Assembly: GCA_009731375.1 (NCBI GenBank)
Contig: BJOX01000312.1
Span: 9,377 to 41,419 of the forward strand
Source of the DNA: Paulinella micropora
Lineage: Eukaryota; Cercozoa; Imbricatea; Euglyphida
Reading direction: 5' to 3'
DNA: 32,043 bases
Under the pieces are notes generated by a model. It saw only the letters and a list, made by a program, of their open reading frames with translations. It was not told where the DNA came from and did no database searches. The position numbers and the translations under genes are program-made. This document shows positions 16,676-32,043 of the stretch, piece after piece. Within the stretch, counting starts at the first letter, position 1, and each line of letters opens with the position of its first letter.

Positions 16676-18337
16676 ATGAACCAACCGAAAGGCGCACCCG
16701 ATGAAGAAATTCTTGGAAACCAACTGAATGCCACCATCCTTCACTTGGGCCCGGCACATGGACGAAGCACGGCACAACTTGTGTGTACGGCCCTCGTCGG
16801 CCGCCAAGTGGAGCCAACCGGGGACGTGGACTACTTCCGCACCGGCATGGCATATCAATCCAGACTCCGTCCCTGGGGATACAAAGTGTCATCGTACCTA
16901 GAACTCATCGTCGGTGCCTCCCCAAGAACGGCGCCCCGAGACACCATCATGGACGCTCTTTCCGAAGGTGAGTTACTTTTTCCGTGGAGCTGCATGGAAA
17001 CTCCGACCACCGGCCAATACACCATGGCCCCGGCATTTGGCACCTCAGAGTACCAACGCTACTCGTTCAGGCTACCAACACGAGAACGCTGCTTCGCACT
17101 TCAGCACTACTTTCACCGATTCCCTTGCATTGATCCCATCTGGCTAAAGACCACCGCAACGGACTCCTATTATGACATCCAAGTTAGGCCAGTACGCGAG
17201 CGCAGCTACCTATGCACAGTCGACCTCCCTCGGAACTATTTCAACCAGAGCTCCCTGACCATTTACTACATGAACAGGGGCGACGGAAAGTTCTTCGACA
17301 ACATCCTCACAGACAACTGGAGTGGATTAACGCGAGGAATTGAAATTACCAGAGGCATGTTCACGCTAGGAAGCCATCGGAGGAACGCCCGCCGACACCT
17401 CGCTAACTACCTTCGAACGTGCCCGAACTGGATCGACCCACAGCAACCTGACTCGTCCATCCAATGGCCTACTACATTCTATTGGGCCCGATACGAAAAC
17501 GTGGAATGGATCATAGCTCAAACCGCTATCTATCTAATCGCCAGCCAGACCGGCAAACGCTACAGCCGCGAAATCCACGTAGTCCACCATCCTACGGGCA
17601 CTTACCCTTGTAAGTACGACATTGCCAACCCGTTTTCGAGAGAAAAGCGTTTGAAAGGTTACCCTGTTGGCGTTCCATGCGTTCGCAAAGAAACCAACTT
17701 CCACCCGAATCCCCACATCCGGATATGGGAGGCAGGAAACGCACTCGCGGCACAGCCGGTGGATAGACACACTCCTACGGGACGCTGGCTCAACTTGAAG
17801 TCAACCGAGACTGCCGAGCGCCTACGTCTATTCTACTGCGAAATGAAGATGTTTACGTCGGACATTGACGCAGAGACCCTCCTGAATCTGCCTCTCCCAG
17901 TCCACAGTTTGAGCCCACTGGAAACACGCGGACACTACCGCATCGGCTTCCCCCAAGGTATGTACATCGACCCGGGATTTGACGTGATGCTGAAGCCACA
18001 AGGACGGCCCGGAACACCAGGATCCAGCACGCATCCGATTGACGTGGACGCAAGCGAAAACGCAGCATTCGCTCCAGCTTCCAGCTCCAGTGCCAGCTCC
18101 AGTAGTTCGAGCTCTAGCTCGGGCCTTGCACCCGCCGGTACCCCTGACCCCGCTCCCGCTTCACGACCTTTCATGTACGCAGCTCCAAGCTCTTCTCTTG
18201 CCCCTACGACGCCCCGAGTGGCAAGGACAGCCTGTAACACCGGACAGCCGGCTCCGCACCGGAGACAAGACGACGACGACGACGAGACAAAACCGGACTC
18301 GCCCCCGGCAGGTAGCCAACCACCTACGGCCACATGA
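16676..18337 (+). CDS. Putative Gag of the Ty3/gypsy element
   Basis: 553 codons from an ATG in good context (aaaaATGaac) to TGA 18335-18337. It is called Gag from its position upstream of, and on the same strand as, a gypsy pol; no capsid motif is recognised. The first ~430 residues are globular with many Trp/Tyr. The last ~120 are Ser/Pro/Asp-rich, with a polyserine run and DDDDDE, probably disordered. The same frame stays open after the TGA for 130 codons (18338-18727) with similar Ser-rich composition, so the TGA is either a mutation or a read-through point. Confidence 0.55.
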   Translation: MNQPKGAPDEEILGNQLNATILHLGPAHGRSTAQLVCTALVGRQVEPTGDVDYFRTGMAYQSRLRPWGYKVSSYLELIVGASPRTAPRDTIMDALSEGELLFPWSCMETPTTGQYTMAPAFGTSEYQRYSFRLPTRERCFALQHYFHRFPCIDPIWLKTTATDSYYDIQVRPVRERSYLCTVDLPRNYFNQSSLTIYYMNRGDGKFFDNILTDNWSGLTRGIEITRGMFTLGSHRRNARRHLANYLRTCPNWIDPQQPDSSIQWPTTFYWARYENVEWIIAQTAIYLIASQTGKRYSREIHVVHHPTGTYPCKYDIANPFSREKRLKGYPVGVPCVRKETNFHPNPHIRIWEAGNALAAQPVDRHTPTGRWLNLKSTETAERLRLFYCEMKMFTSDIDAETLLNLPLPVHSLSPLETRGHYRIGFPQGMYIDPGFDVMLKPQGRPGTPGSSTHPIDVDASENAAFAPASSSSASSSSSSSSSGLAPAGTPDPAPASRPFMYAAPSSSLAPTTPRVARTACNTGQPAPHRRQDDDDDETKPDSPPAGSQPPTAT

Positions 18338-18727
18338 TCTTCATCGTCATTGTCTTCCTCAACTGCGGCGACATCGCCGTCCCACGCCATGCTCCTACGT
18401 TCCCGACCAAGACAACAAGCGGAATGGCTCGAAACGAAGTACGCCCCTCTCGAACCAGCCCCTCAGCCTGTCTATCCAGGTGCGTTCCGCCTTGCTGCCA
18501 TCAATCCCGATCTACGAACGGACATGCGCCTTAAGATTTTGAAGCAGCTCAATCTTTACGCGCACATGGACTGGATTTGTTGCGTCTCCTCTGGCGGACT
18601 CAACGCGGCTACAGCCTACCTTACAGACAAGCTTGACCCGGATCAGCAACTCTACCTCTGGTACAACTTGGCCCATTGGATCGATGTCGGACAAAGTACG
18701 GGTAACCTTTTCTCCAACGCGAGCTAA
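18338..18727 (+). pseudogene. Continuation of the Gag-like frame after an in-frame TGA
   Basis: Frame 2 continues from the TGA at 18335-18337 to TAA 18725-18727. It starts with a serine-rich stretch continuous in style with the preceding tail, then a globular-looking part (QAEWLETKYAPLEPAPQPVY, later TDKLDPDQQLYLWYNLAHW). No independent start is supported; an ATG-led product is possible but unlikely. Frame 3 takes over around 18720. Confidence 0.4.
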
Positions 18728-18752
18728 ACAGAACTTCGACGCCGGTACCTGA

Positions 18753-19385
18753 CAAGATCTTCCTGATGGCCTCTTTGCATTCCGCGCTTCATGCAGCGCA
18801 TGCCTTACACCCCATTTACCATGGTGTATTTGCACAGCTAAACACTGCGCAGGTAGCAAGCCCTCCGATCTACCTACACAGCCATCATTTCGGCTTTCCG
18901 CTATTAATCACAGCCTTCACATCTACTTACGACCGAAGATCCTTTCGGAACTCAACTACTTCAGCAACTGCGGCCTCATCATCCCGTACTCTTTGGATTG
19001 CGCTTTCTTCAACACATCAGGAGCTATCAACGGTGTGGCGAGCGTCAAAGACAAAGAGTGCGTTTGGCGGAAGCTCGCTGAGCTAGTCAAAATGGGGAAA
19101 CATAGTATGGACCTTGTCTGGTATTCAATAGATACCGTACCATCACTCGACAGTAACCAGTTCGCCTATAATGTCCCTGACTGCATTTTTGCATGGCAAG
19201 CGCTTCACCCCAACAAGACACATCAAGTGTGGTGCAAGTGTGGCTTCGGCGATTGCCTTCACATCGACACTACTGGCGCTACTGGGACACGCAAGCCTAA
19301 ACCGAAACCAGCTCGACCAGCTTTCAACAGTAGTCTTGGTGGCCACCCCCGCTACAAGAAGAGCCGCAAACACGTGCAACGCTAA
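18753..19385 (+). pseudogene. Cys-rich segment of the gypsy element, between Gag-like ORF and pol
   Basis: Frame 3 is open from the codon after a TGA at 18750-18752 to TAA at 19383-19385; upstream of that TGA the frame is also open back to about 18690. The N-terminal part is Cys-rich (CSACLTPHLPWCICTAKHC) and another cluster reads VWCKCGFGDCLHIDTTG. These look like metal-binding clusters but do not fit the retroviral CCHC knuckle (C-x2-C-x4-H-x4-C). It ends with a basic tail (KPKPKPARPAF, then KKSRKHVQR). This may be the second half of a structural protein separated by frameshift and stop. Confidence 0.4.
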
Positions 19386-19885
19386 GCGGACCCGATATCC
19401 GCCGGCCGGCGATGGCAAGTATCAACCTCACCGGGTATATCGGACCAGCCAACAGGGCAGCACTGCCCATTATGGTCAGACAGCCCCTCGGCCCGTCCAA
19501 AACCCAAATTACAAGCCACCTTCGCGCCCACAGCATCGTTTTGCGGCTCCAACACAGCGCCGCCACTTCTACATGTACGCTCGGTCTGGTACCGGACACC
19601 AGCAGCGATTGAATACCAAACAGGGTCGGGCGTGACCATCAAGTCTGGAGCACTCTCCAGACACCGCCCTATTCTTACCGCCGGATCCTTCCACCATGGC
19701 TCTTCCCCACCGGGAAGTCACAGTCCTCGCTGTAAAGGATCCTCCATACTTCGATCCCGCCATGGCGGAGCTCGCTGCAGCATGCCCGGACCCGCGCATG
19801 CTTTACTGTACGGCAACTACGACTGTACGGCAACTACGGTTAGTGGAACACAGACCACCCCGTGGATCCTCATCTCTGAGAGGCT
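19386..19885 (+). pseudogene. Arg/Gln/Pro-rich linker and expected protease region, broken
   Basis: Frame 1 carries a nucleic-acid-binding type composition up to a TGA at about 19633 (for example QNPNYKPPSRPQHRFAAPTQ), then an open piece at 19696-19902 (VKDPPYFDPAMAELAAACPD). An aspartic protease should lie between Gag and RT, but I could not find a D-T/S-G active-site triplet in any forward frame with supporting context. It is either degenerate or located elsewhere. Confidence 0.3.
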
Positions 19886-20431
19886 TTGCCGCGACTTTTT
19901 AGACAAACAGGCCGCCAAACTTACCGCGCCGCCTGCGCCCAATACGCACCTGAAGTCGTCAACTCCGGCCTCACTGCAGAACAACAACGACTTCTATGGG
20001 CCCTCCTCGGAGAATTCGACGATGTCTTCCAAGACAAAGCAGGTGTCTTCAACCACACTGTTGTGTCCCTCATCCTCAAACCGGGAGCTAAACCAATTGC
20101 GGTGCAATGCCCAAATTGGACTCCAGCGGTACACCAATACCTCAAAGGTTGGGCAAGTGACGTTCTTACAGCTGGCCTCTGGTCCATGGCCTCTGCAAAT
20201 TGTGCCTGGGCTAGTCGAGCCTGCCCCGTAGGAAAGTTTGAAGACTTAGCAAAGGATGTCATCCGCGACATACGCAACGTCTACGACTACCGCGGTGCCA
20301 ACGACAACCTCCACCTGCCTGTGCCAGGTTTACCCAACCCGGATCAATACCGCGAACGCTTCGCGATGGCACTATCTCAGTTCTATCGACATGGTCGACG
20401 GCTTCACGCATCTGAGACTCAATCCAGATGA
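19886..20431 (+). pseudogene. Ty3/gypsy reverse transcriptase, N-terminal part (frame 2)
   Basis: Contains the usual opening of a gypsy RT: GLTAEQQRLLWALLGEFDDV followed by FQDKAGVFNH, then LILKPGAKPIAVQCPNW, a region corresponding to the fingers with GLWSMASANCAWAS, and VYDYRGANDNLHLPVPGLPN, equivalent to the conserved 'DYR.lN......P.P' motif. The coding signal leaves this frame near 20350-20390 and continues in frame 3, so there is a one-base-type frameshift. The residues after that point in this frame are not RT-like. Confidence 0.8.
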
Positions 20432-22202
20432 CGGTAGCCGCGACATTCTCGCTGTTTGGATACCCTTAGGACTCCTAGTTCCTAATTTTATGCCTCAAGG
20501 TGTTCACCGCGCCCCGGGAGACTTTCAACGCGCTATGGATAAGTCCTTCAACCATCTGGACTTTTGGAATAAATCCGCTTCGGCCTACCTCGACGACGTC
20601 ACAGACGGCTCCAACGACTTCGATACCCATCTTCGCGAGCTCCGATGCATCTTTCAGGCTATGCGAGACTCCGGCCTCCACGGTTCGGCCCGGAAACTAC
20701 GCTTAGGCTACCGCGAGCTCAACATCTTGGGTAAACGCTGCAGCAAGAAAGGTATCGCCGCAGATTCTTCCAAGGTCGACGCTATTCTCAAGCTGGCCGA
20801 CCCATCCAACGTTTCTGAAGTCCGATCAGTCTTAGGTATGACTAACTTCATCCAAGCCCATATCCCTGACTATTCCCGATTAGTGGCACCTCTGACCAAT
20901 CTTCTCAAATCCACTCACGCTCGGCCCTCCGGTGCCCCTTACCTGACCCGAGATGAGCGGAAATGCATGAAGAAGCTCCGCCGTGTCCTCACTACGCTCC
21001 CCATTCTGGTGAAGTATGAGCCGTCGCAACGACTCTACCTCCGGACGGACGCAAGCCAGATCGGCATTGGCGGCGCACTTCACAATGGCCCAGAGCGCAA
21101 CGCTCCGGTCATCCAGTACTTCTCCCAGAAGCTTACAGACAGGCAAACACGATGGGCGACCTACGTTCGTGAAGCCTACGGCGTCATCTACGGTATTCAA
21201 CAGTGCCGCTACTACATCGATGCCAGCGATCACGAACTCACCATCGTCACAGATCACCGGCCCCTTTTGTGGCTATGGCATGCTCGCAGCCCCATGGTCG
21301 TCAACTGGGTTTTGGAGCACCTTCAGCCGATTCGATTCAAAGTCGAATACCTACCAGGTAAACAAAACCAACTCCCCGACGGTCTCTCACGTGTCCCTTG
21401 CATCGCCCCCGGCCAGCCCACCTTGATTGGCGAAGCCGAGGCGATTCTCCAGCTCTTATCCACCATTCCGGCACCCCGAGCAGGCTCTACCCTTTGGTTA
21501 GCAGTTGAAGGCACGCACGCGGCCCTGGATACCCGTCTCAAGTCCCAGGTATCTTGCCGGATCCTCCGCGGCGGCCCCACTCTACGTAGCATTCAAGCCC
21601 CATGGGACTTGGCCATTGTCATTCCCTCTGCTGAACGCTCCCCGATGGTTGCCCGTGATATGTTTGCTCTCCGCAGGCCCTTCGCACTGCTCATGCCTCA
21701 AGACTTGGTTCATTGCGTCCCCGATGAAACTCTTCCACAGACGATCGTCGAGCAATGCCGCAAGATCTTATTCCTTGAAGACAACCTCGTCTGGCTCGTA
21801 CATGGACTTGGAATGGAGCAACACTATATCTATCCTCTCGTTGCTACATCGCATGCACAGCGCGTTACACGCCAGCAGATCATCAACGCACAACGGCAGG
21901 ACAGCTTCACGGCCCCTCTCTGGACCGAAGACGTCATCTCTGTCTCCGCCGGCTCAGCCGAACTGATCCTCCGACAAGGTATCGCAGTCACCGTTGACCC
22001 CGATCAATCTTCAGTCAAGGTTTATGTCCCAGAAGAGTTACGCCGTCCCCTCATCAATTATGCCCACCTCATGCAGAACCACGCCAAAGCGCCGACACTC
22101 GTCCCCTTTATCAAGGAGCGCTACATTTGGTTCCGCACAGACGGTACGGATATCATCATGACGTCCTCGCCGCCCTCCGTGACTGCCACTTTTGCCAACT
22201 AG
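20370..22202 (+). pseudogene. Ty3/gypsy RT catalytic part, RNase H and start of integrase (frame 3)
   Basis: Frame 3 carries the RT palm (LSSIDMVDGFTHLRLNPDDG, then the active site AYLDDVTDGSN at about 20583-20615 with both Asp present). It continues through the thumb/connection (EVRSVLGMTNFIQAHIPDYS) to RNase H (LRTDASQIGIGGAL, REAYGVIYGIQQCRYYI, IVTDHRPLLWLW). It then contains VEYLPGKQNQLPDGLSR, the usual RNase H to integrase linker, and part of the integrase zinc module (NYAHLMQNHAKAP). The coding signal leaves this frame at about 22150 and resumes in frame 2. Domain order RT-RH-IN identifies Ty3/gypsy (Metaviridae). Confidence 0.85.
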
Positions 22203-23506
22203 TCCACGCCCGCCTGACCCTTAACCACGGCCGATACTCATCGCTCACATGGACGCATCAAGGACAGGGCATCGGCCTCGACCACGTTCACATCGGCATC
22301 CCCGGCGTCACCTCTCAGTACATACTGACCATCGTCGATCTTTTCTCGGGATTTCTCCAATTTATCCCATGCGTCTCCACATCCGCGGAAGAAACAGTGG
22401 AACTCATCCTCAATCGATGGGCCTACATCTTTGGCTTTCCGGAGTCCATCTTCTCCTACTATCATAGTTCTTTCGTTGGTACGTTGGCCAAACGATTTTT
22501 CAACGTAGCCGGCTTCGAATGGCTCACCACCGCGCCCTACTCGCATCATCAACTCGGCTACGTTGAATGTCGCCACAAAGCTATCCGCACGGCTATCCAG
22601 TCTCTCCCTAAGGCAGAAAAGACCAACTGGCCCAGCATCATCCCTTCTCTCTCCTTCGCTCAGAACACATACGTATCTACAGCAACCGGCACTACTGCCT
22701 TTGAAGGAATGCTCGCCCGCAAGCCCCGCTGCACGTTGGATTTCTTCGACTCGCCGGAGATTGTCAATGCTCGCGCTACCGCTTCCAGCGCCGCCCTCGA
22801 CGCATCACCGACACTGTCAATACAATCGGCCGAACAGATCGCACTGTTGAACAGCGCCCGCACCGCTGTCACAACTTATGTCAGCGCGTACACCACCGTT
22901 ACCCGCGCCCGGTCCGTCGCTCAAAAGAACAAAGGCCGCCGCAACGCTGTCAAGGAATGGAAAGTAAACGACACAGTCTCCGTCTACCGCCCCAAGCCTT
23001 CCAAGCAAGGCATTCCAGCCTCCTCCGTTCTTCAGTTCGACGGCCCCTATACCATCGTTGAGCAGGTCAGCTCAAACTGCTTCAAGCTGCGTCATCTCAA
23101 GACCAACAAGGTATTGAAACGCATCGACCGCTCACATCTCGCTCCGTATACTGCACCCACGGACTGCCTCGCCCCGCTCAACACGGTCGCAGTAGACGAT
23201 CACGACGACGACTCAGTCAACTACACCATCGGCGAAGTCGTAGCATTCATCGACCGCGATCAGGTTAAACTTGGCATCGTTTTAGACGAGGACCCAGAGA
23301 ACGAGGAAAAGGACCTCGTAGTTCACCAGCTCGGTACGACCTCAGACAAGAACCCTCTCTTCCGTCCCATCTACGAAGACACAAAGGATCAAACCACTAT
23401 CCAACGCTGGGGTAATCCCTTGGCCCACTGGAAGCCACTTCTCTTCGACACAACAAACGATCAAGTCGTTCATCGACACATCGAGTGGCGCTCTCACCAT
23501 CTTTAA
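22150..23506 (+). pseudogene. Ty3/gypsy integrase with GPY/F-like module and C-terminal extension (frame 2)
   Basis: Frame 2 opens with ALRDCHFCQLVHARL, completing the His/Cys zinc module that began in frame 3. The catalytic core shows the first Asp in GIGLDHVHIG and the Glu in HHQLGYVECRHK. The second catalytic position, 35 residues before the Glu, is Tyr (FSYYHSSFVG, codon tac at 22457-22459) where Asp is expected. A GPY/F-like module follows (LQFDGPYTIVEQV). The last ~115 residues (VNYTIGEVVAFIDRDQVKLG ... HIEWRSHHL) do not look like a standard chromodomain and are unassigned. The ORF ends with TAA 23504-23506. The Asp loss would abolish strand transfer. Confidence 0.8.
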
Positions 23507-24022
23507 TATATGATTGCATCAGCTATAGCTGACGGAATCACATAAGTATGTTATTTACGATCGCGTCATTAATAGATGATGCCATTATCAATAGATGATG
23601 CCATCATCAATATATGATTGCATCAGCTATAGCTATAGCTGACGGAATCACAGAAGTATGTTATTTACGATAGCGTCATCAATAGATGATGCCATCATCA
23701 ATAGATGATGCTATCATCAATAGATGATGCCATCATCAATATATGATTGCATCAGCTATAGCTGATGGAATCACATAAGTATGTTATTTACGATCGCGTC
23801 ATCAATAGATGATGTCATCATCAATAGATGATGCCATCATTAATATATGATTGCATCAGCTATATCTGACGGAATCACATAAGTATGTTATTTACGATCG
23901 CGTCATCAATAGATGATGCAATCATCAATAGATGATTACATCTCATATAGCTGATGCAATCGGATATAGCTGATGCAATCACACAAGTATGTAGATGATG
24001 TGCTTTTACGATCGCATCGTCA
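23507..24022 (+). repeat. Tandem array with nested inverted repeats downstream of gypsy pol
   Basis: At least four copies of a ~105-130 bp unit begin atatatgattgcatcagcta and share tgacggaatcaca and agtatgttatttacgatcgc. Each unit contains one to three copies of the ~21-bp word atcatcaatagatgatgcc, itself an inverted repeat (catcatc...gatgatg). Another small palindrome, agctatagct, recurs. Units vary by gain or loss of the inner word. The array begins at the pol stop codon, where a 3' untranslated region and LTR would be expected. Confidence 0.85.
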
Positions 24023-24191
24023 ATAGAGCAGACTTTCCGCCAGCGTTCTTAAGTGTCTCAAAGGCCCTCTCATCACCTGCAAATCCTTCCCACTTCATAT
24101 CTTCCAGAAAGGTAAGCAAGTTACATCGAAGGAATAGCCACCTCAACACTCTCAAGTGGGTTTTACCTATCGTACCGGCTTCACCCGCCAC
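24006..24191 (-). pseudogene. Possible short Ty3/gypsy RT-connection fragment
   Basis: The minus-strand frame has 61 codons. NLLTFLEDMKWEGFAGDERA followed by FETLKNAGGKSALL recalls the gypsy connection motif 'pLt.Ll....kW....e.AFe.LK.al..a.vL'. It is short, isolated and opposite in strand to the adjacent gypsy element. It overlaps the end of the tandem array. On the plus strand the same DNA has a strong donor-like gtaagc at 24112, so a host exon is an alternative. Confidence 0.25.
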
Positions 24192-24264
24192 AGCCCAGCG
24201 CTTTTCCCACTTGGCTCGCTATCGTCCCAAGACAAGCTACGCCACGACCAGAGTATCCCGTTAA

Positions 24265-26220
24265 GTCCTTGGTCGCCTTTTATGCTTGCAGGTCAACAAT
24301 CATCCTCATCGAATCTGAACACCTCAGTGATTATATTGGCATGGCATAATTGATGCATTAAATTTGGTTCATTTCGGCTGTGCGCCACATGGCCACCTAG
24401 CTTCCTACTGCTCGACGTCAGCCCCCCGATATCAACGCATCGCTACTGCGCTTCAATTGTCTCAGTTCCGCTTCCTCATCCCGATATCCTGCCCCGGCTG
24501 ATCTCAGCCTACACTGCGCTACACATCGACACACTTCTTTTTCATCTTCCTCCTGATTTTAAAGAGACTTATCTTTCTCTTTCTCGTTTAAAGAGACTAA
24601 TCTTTCTCTTTTCTCCTAATTTTTTTTCTGATACAAGTCACTGACAATCGTTAGTCACTCACGCTGTACGCAACTCTACTCAAACGTTAAATCTGGGGGG
24701 GGGGATCTATCAGACTGAGCACTTTAACGACATGCCAAACCACTACCGTTGACATTTTACTATTTTTGACAGGCTAGTTAGATTCTCCTCTGCACGACGT
24801 TTCGACTTCACTAACTAGCTTTCGATTTAGTCCAGGAACGATTTCAAACGATTTAATCAAAGTTTTTACAGCAATTGTCATTTCCCCCTTCTCAATTGTG
24901 TTTTTTCCAGGATTTCCCTACTTCCGAAATAATAATTTAAGAATTTACTGTGAATTTTGGGAAACACAGTCAAGAGAACATAAAAATGATAATTGAAGTG
25001 CACTGCGTGCACAGGCATTTGGCTCCGAAAGACTTTCCCAAATGAAATACTTAGTTCAGGACTTTTTACTTGAAGAAATAACTTGTACTTGAAGCACTCC
25101 TTCAAGTGCTATATACATCGTATTCAACTTCAAGTGATATACTAAACCAACTCACAACTTATGATCTACGCTCACCTACGATCGTACGTTGCAACCAAGT
25201 CTGCAAACAAGTAGAAACCTACGTAAATAAACGAAGTGACCTCTCAGCTATTTACTGGTATTTCACCTACTCTCAGGCACGGGAGTTAGGACTTTTGCAG
25301 CCATAGAAACTTTTAATAAGAGTTCGTTGTGTATTAATATTTATCCCTTGGGGTTGTATCCAAACTCACAAACCTATTCTGCACCACAAGCTTCTGCTTC
25401 AGAACAGGAAGTTCGTCGTGAGCACATCTCACTTGAAAGCACTGGAGACCATACACATATAATTCCTTTACATGACTCCTTACCCTTTACTACGTGACCC
25501 AACCCTTGCCCTTTCACTTGAACTGAAACTTGCGGTACTTACTTAACCTTTTGCAAAGGGGTGAGCACTGTCACTCGTGCTCTGGTAAACCACTGTTATT
25601 AAATAAATATTTCAAGTTCCTTAAGCAAACTAACAACTACTAGTAACGGATAATCAAGTATTAATAATAATAAGCATGAGGTGACTGAGGAGAAAGAATC
25701 TAATTAAGATCTAATGCAGGTGCCTGGCCAAACTCGATTAACACTCTGGAGAAAACTGGAGGAAGTCGCATCAATAAGCACTCTAGAGGGTGACTAAAGA
25801 GACACATCCAGTACAAAAAGTTAGGACCCTGGAAAAAACTTCACTAGCCTGCGTAGGCAAATGAATGGCTTGTCAAATAATGAAGTCCTGCCGCTGCCAC
25901 CAATTCCGCATATTTCAAGTGGAATGGTGCCCAAATATCAGGCCACAGGCGCCACTAGAACAGATAATGTGGATAAGTTTCCGAAAATTTATTCGTTCGA
26001 AATCCAAAGTTGGTGTCTGTGTGCTTGACTCCTTCTTACCGCTCTCCTACAGAAGATTGACAGGGCGTTTGCTGCGTTTCCCCTACTCCACCTGCATGCC
26101 ATTCCATTTCTCTCCAGAGGAAGAGCCAAGCCCTCAGCTCTTCACAGATGTAACAATACACATACACAATCGTTATTTTTTGAATATGTCAGTACATTGT
26201 GTTAGATAGAAGTATCTCAG
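24265..26220. other. Unassigned stretch, no gene recognised
   Basis: About 2 kb of mixed, moderately AT-rich sequence. Short ORFs (for example - 24878-25105 and + 25865-26209) show no motifs. A CT-rich tract (24540-24625) and a G10 run (24695-24704) are the only local features. The G run could be a polypurine tract, but no adjacent LTR was found. The missing 5' exons of the COMMD7-like gene could lie here or further left; I could not locate them. Confidence 0.5.
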
Positions 26221-26223
26221 AAG

Positions 26224-28592
<2,369 letters not shown>

Positions 28593-28646
28593 GTATGGAT
28601 ACAGACAGATAGATACGTAGGTAGGTATGTAACATATATTCTGCAG

Positions 28647-31985
<3,339 letters not shown>

Positions 31986-32008
31986 GTACCAACAAACGCC
32001 AGCGCTGA

Positions 32009-32043
32009 GAGCGAGAGAGAGAGAGAGAGAGGGGGGGGGGGGG
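32009..32043 (+). repeat. (GA)n and poly-G at the window end
   Basis: GA repeat followed by twelve or more G's to the end of the sequence, intronic to the COMMD7-like gene. The contig probably breaks at this homopolymer. Confidence 0.9.

Noticed and set aside
18335-18752. TGA as selenocysteine or a reassigned sense codon
   Set aside because: No SECIS element was looked for successfully, other ORFs in the window end with TGA (7440-8006 ORF), and the element shows additional frameshifts, so mutation is simpler.
19386-19885. Aspartic protease between Gag and RT
   Set aside because: A PDTSSD string near 19590 recalls D-T-G, but the Gly is absent and the frame ends at once.
16031-24704. LTRs flanking the gypsy element
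   Set aside because: No direct repeat was found by eye between 16031-16675 and 23507-25000; the G10 run at 24695 alone is not enough for a polypurine tract call.
24500-26210. 5' exon of the COMMD7-like gene
   Set aside because: Several AG/GT-bounded short segments exist, but none reads like the conserved N-terminal helices, so none is supported.

Overview
The window is eukaryotic nuclear DNA from a repeat-rich genome. It has spliceosomal introns, several classes of transposable elements in different states of decay, very long tri- and tetranucleotide microsatellites, and assembly gaps that often sit in simple repeats. The only host gene I recognise, a COMMD7-like gene at the right end, fits an animal or protist. 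The species cannot be named from the sequence.

Left part (1-10.4 kb). After GATA microsatellites and an unrecognised frameshifted gene (828-1416) comes a putative CACTA (En/Spm-type) DNA transposon, about 1448-7442. Its ends are dense arrays of the near-palindrome TAGTGAT(G/C)ATCACTA, which contains the CACTA/TAGTG terminus of this superfamily. Long runs are spaced 21-24 bp, about two helical turns. A smaller array at exactly 21 bp lies inside, probably in an intron. The transposase gene is split by two N-gaps, but TNP2-like pieces and a DUF4218-like last exon are visible. Directly at the right end of the array starts a truncated DIRS-type retroelement: an RNase H ORF overlapping a tyrosine-recombinase ORF, with no reverse transcriptase. 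It is followed by a ~125-bp inverted repeat enclosing ~740 bp.

Middle (10.9-16.6 kb). Compound microsatellites (C, CT, TG, GA, ATT) precede one full and one 5'-truncated copy of a tRNA-derived SINE with Pol III A and B boxes, framed by ATT repeats. A decayed non-LTR retrotransposon fragment follows, with features like the C-terminal zinc finger and restriction-like endonuclease of the R2/NeSL group.

16.6-24.2 kb. A Ty3/gypsy element: a gag-like ORF, an Arg/Pro/Gln-rich region, then RT, RNase H, integrase with a GPY/F-like module and a C-terminal extension. It carries two in-frame TGAs, several frameshifts and an Asp-to-Tyr change at the second integrase catalytic position, so this copy is probably dead. 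I could not find LTRs. A tandem array of nested inverted repeats follows.

24.2-32 kb. A mostly featureless stretch, then about 3 kb of GATA-family microsatellite with strand switches and higher-order repeats. Short exons of a COMMD7-like gene (28647-31985, + strand) are embedded among microsatellite introns. The exon phases join cleanly. The first and last exons lie outside the window or were not found.
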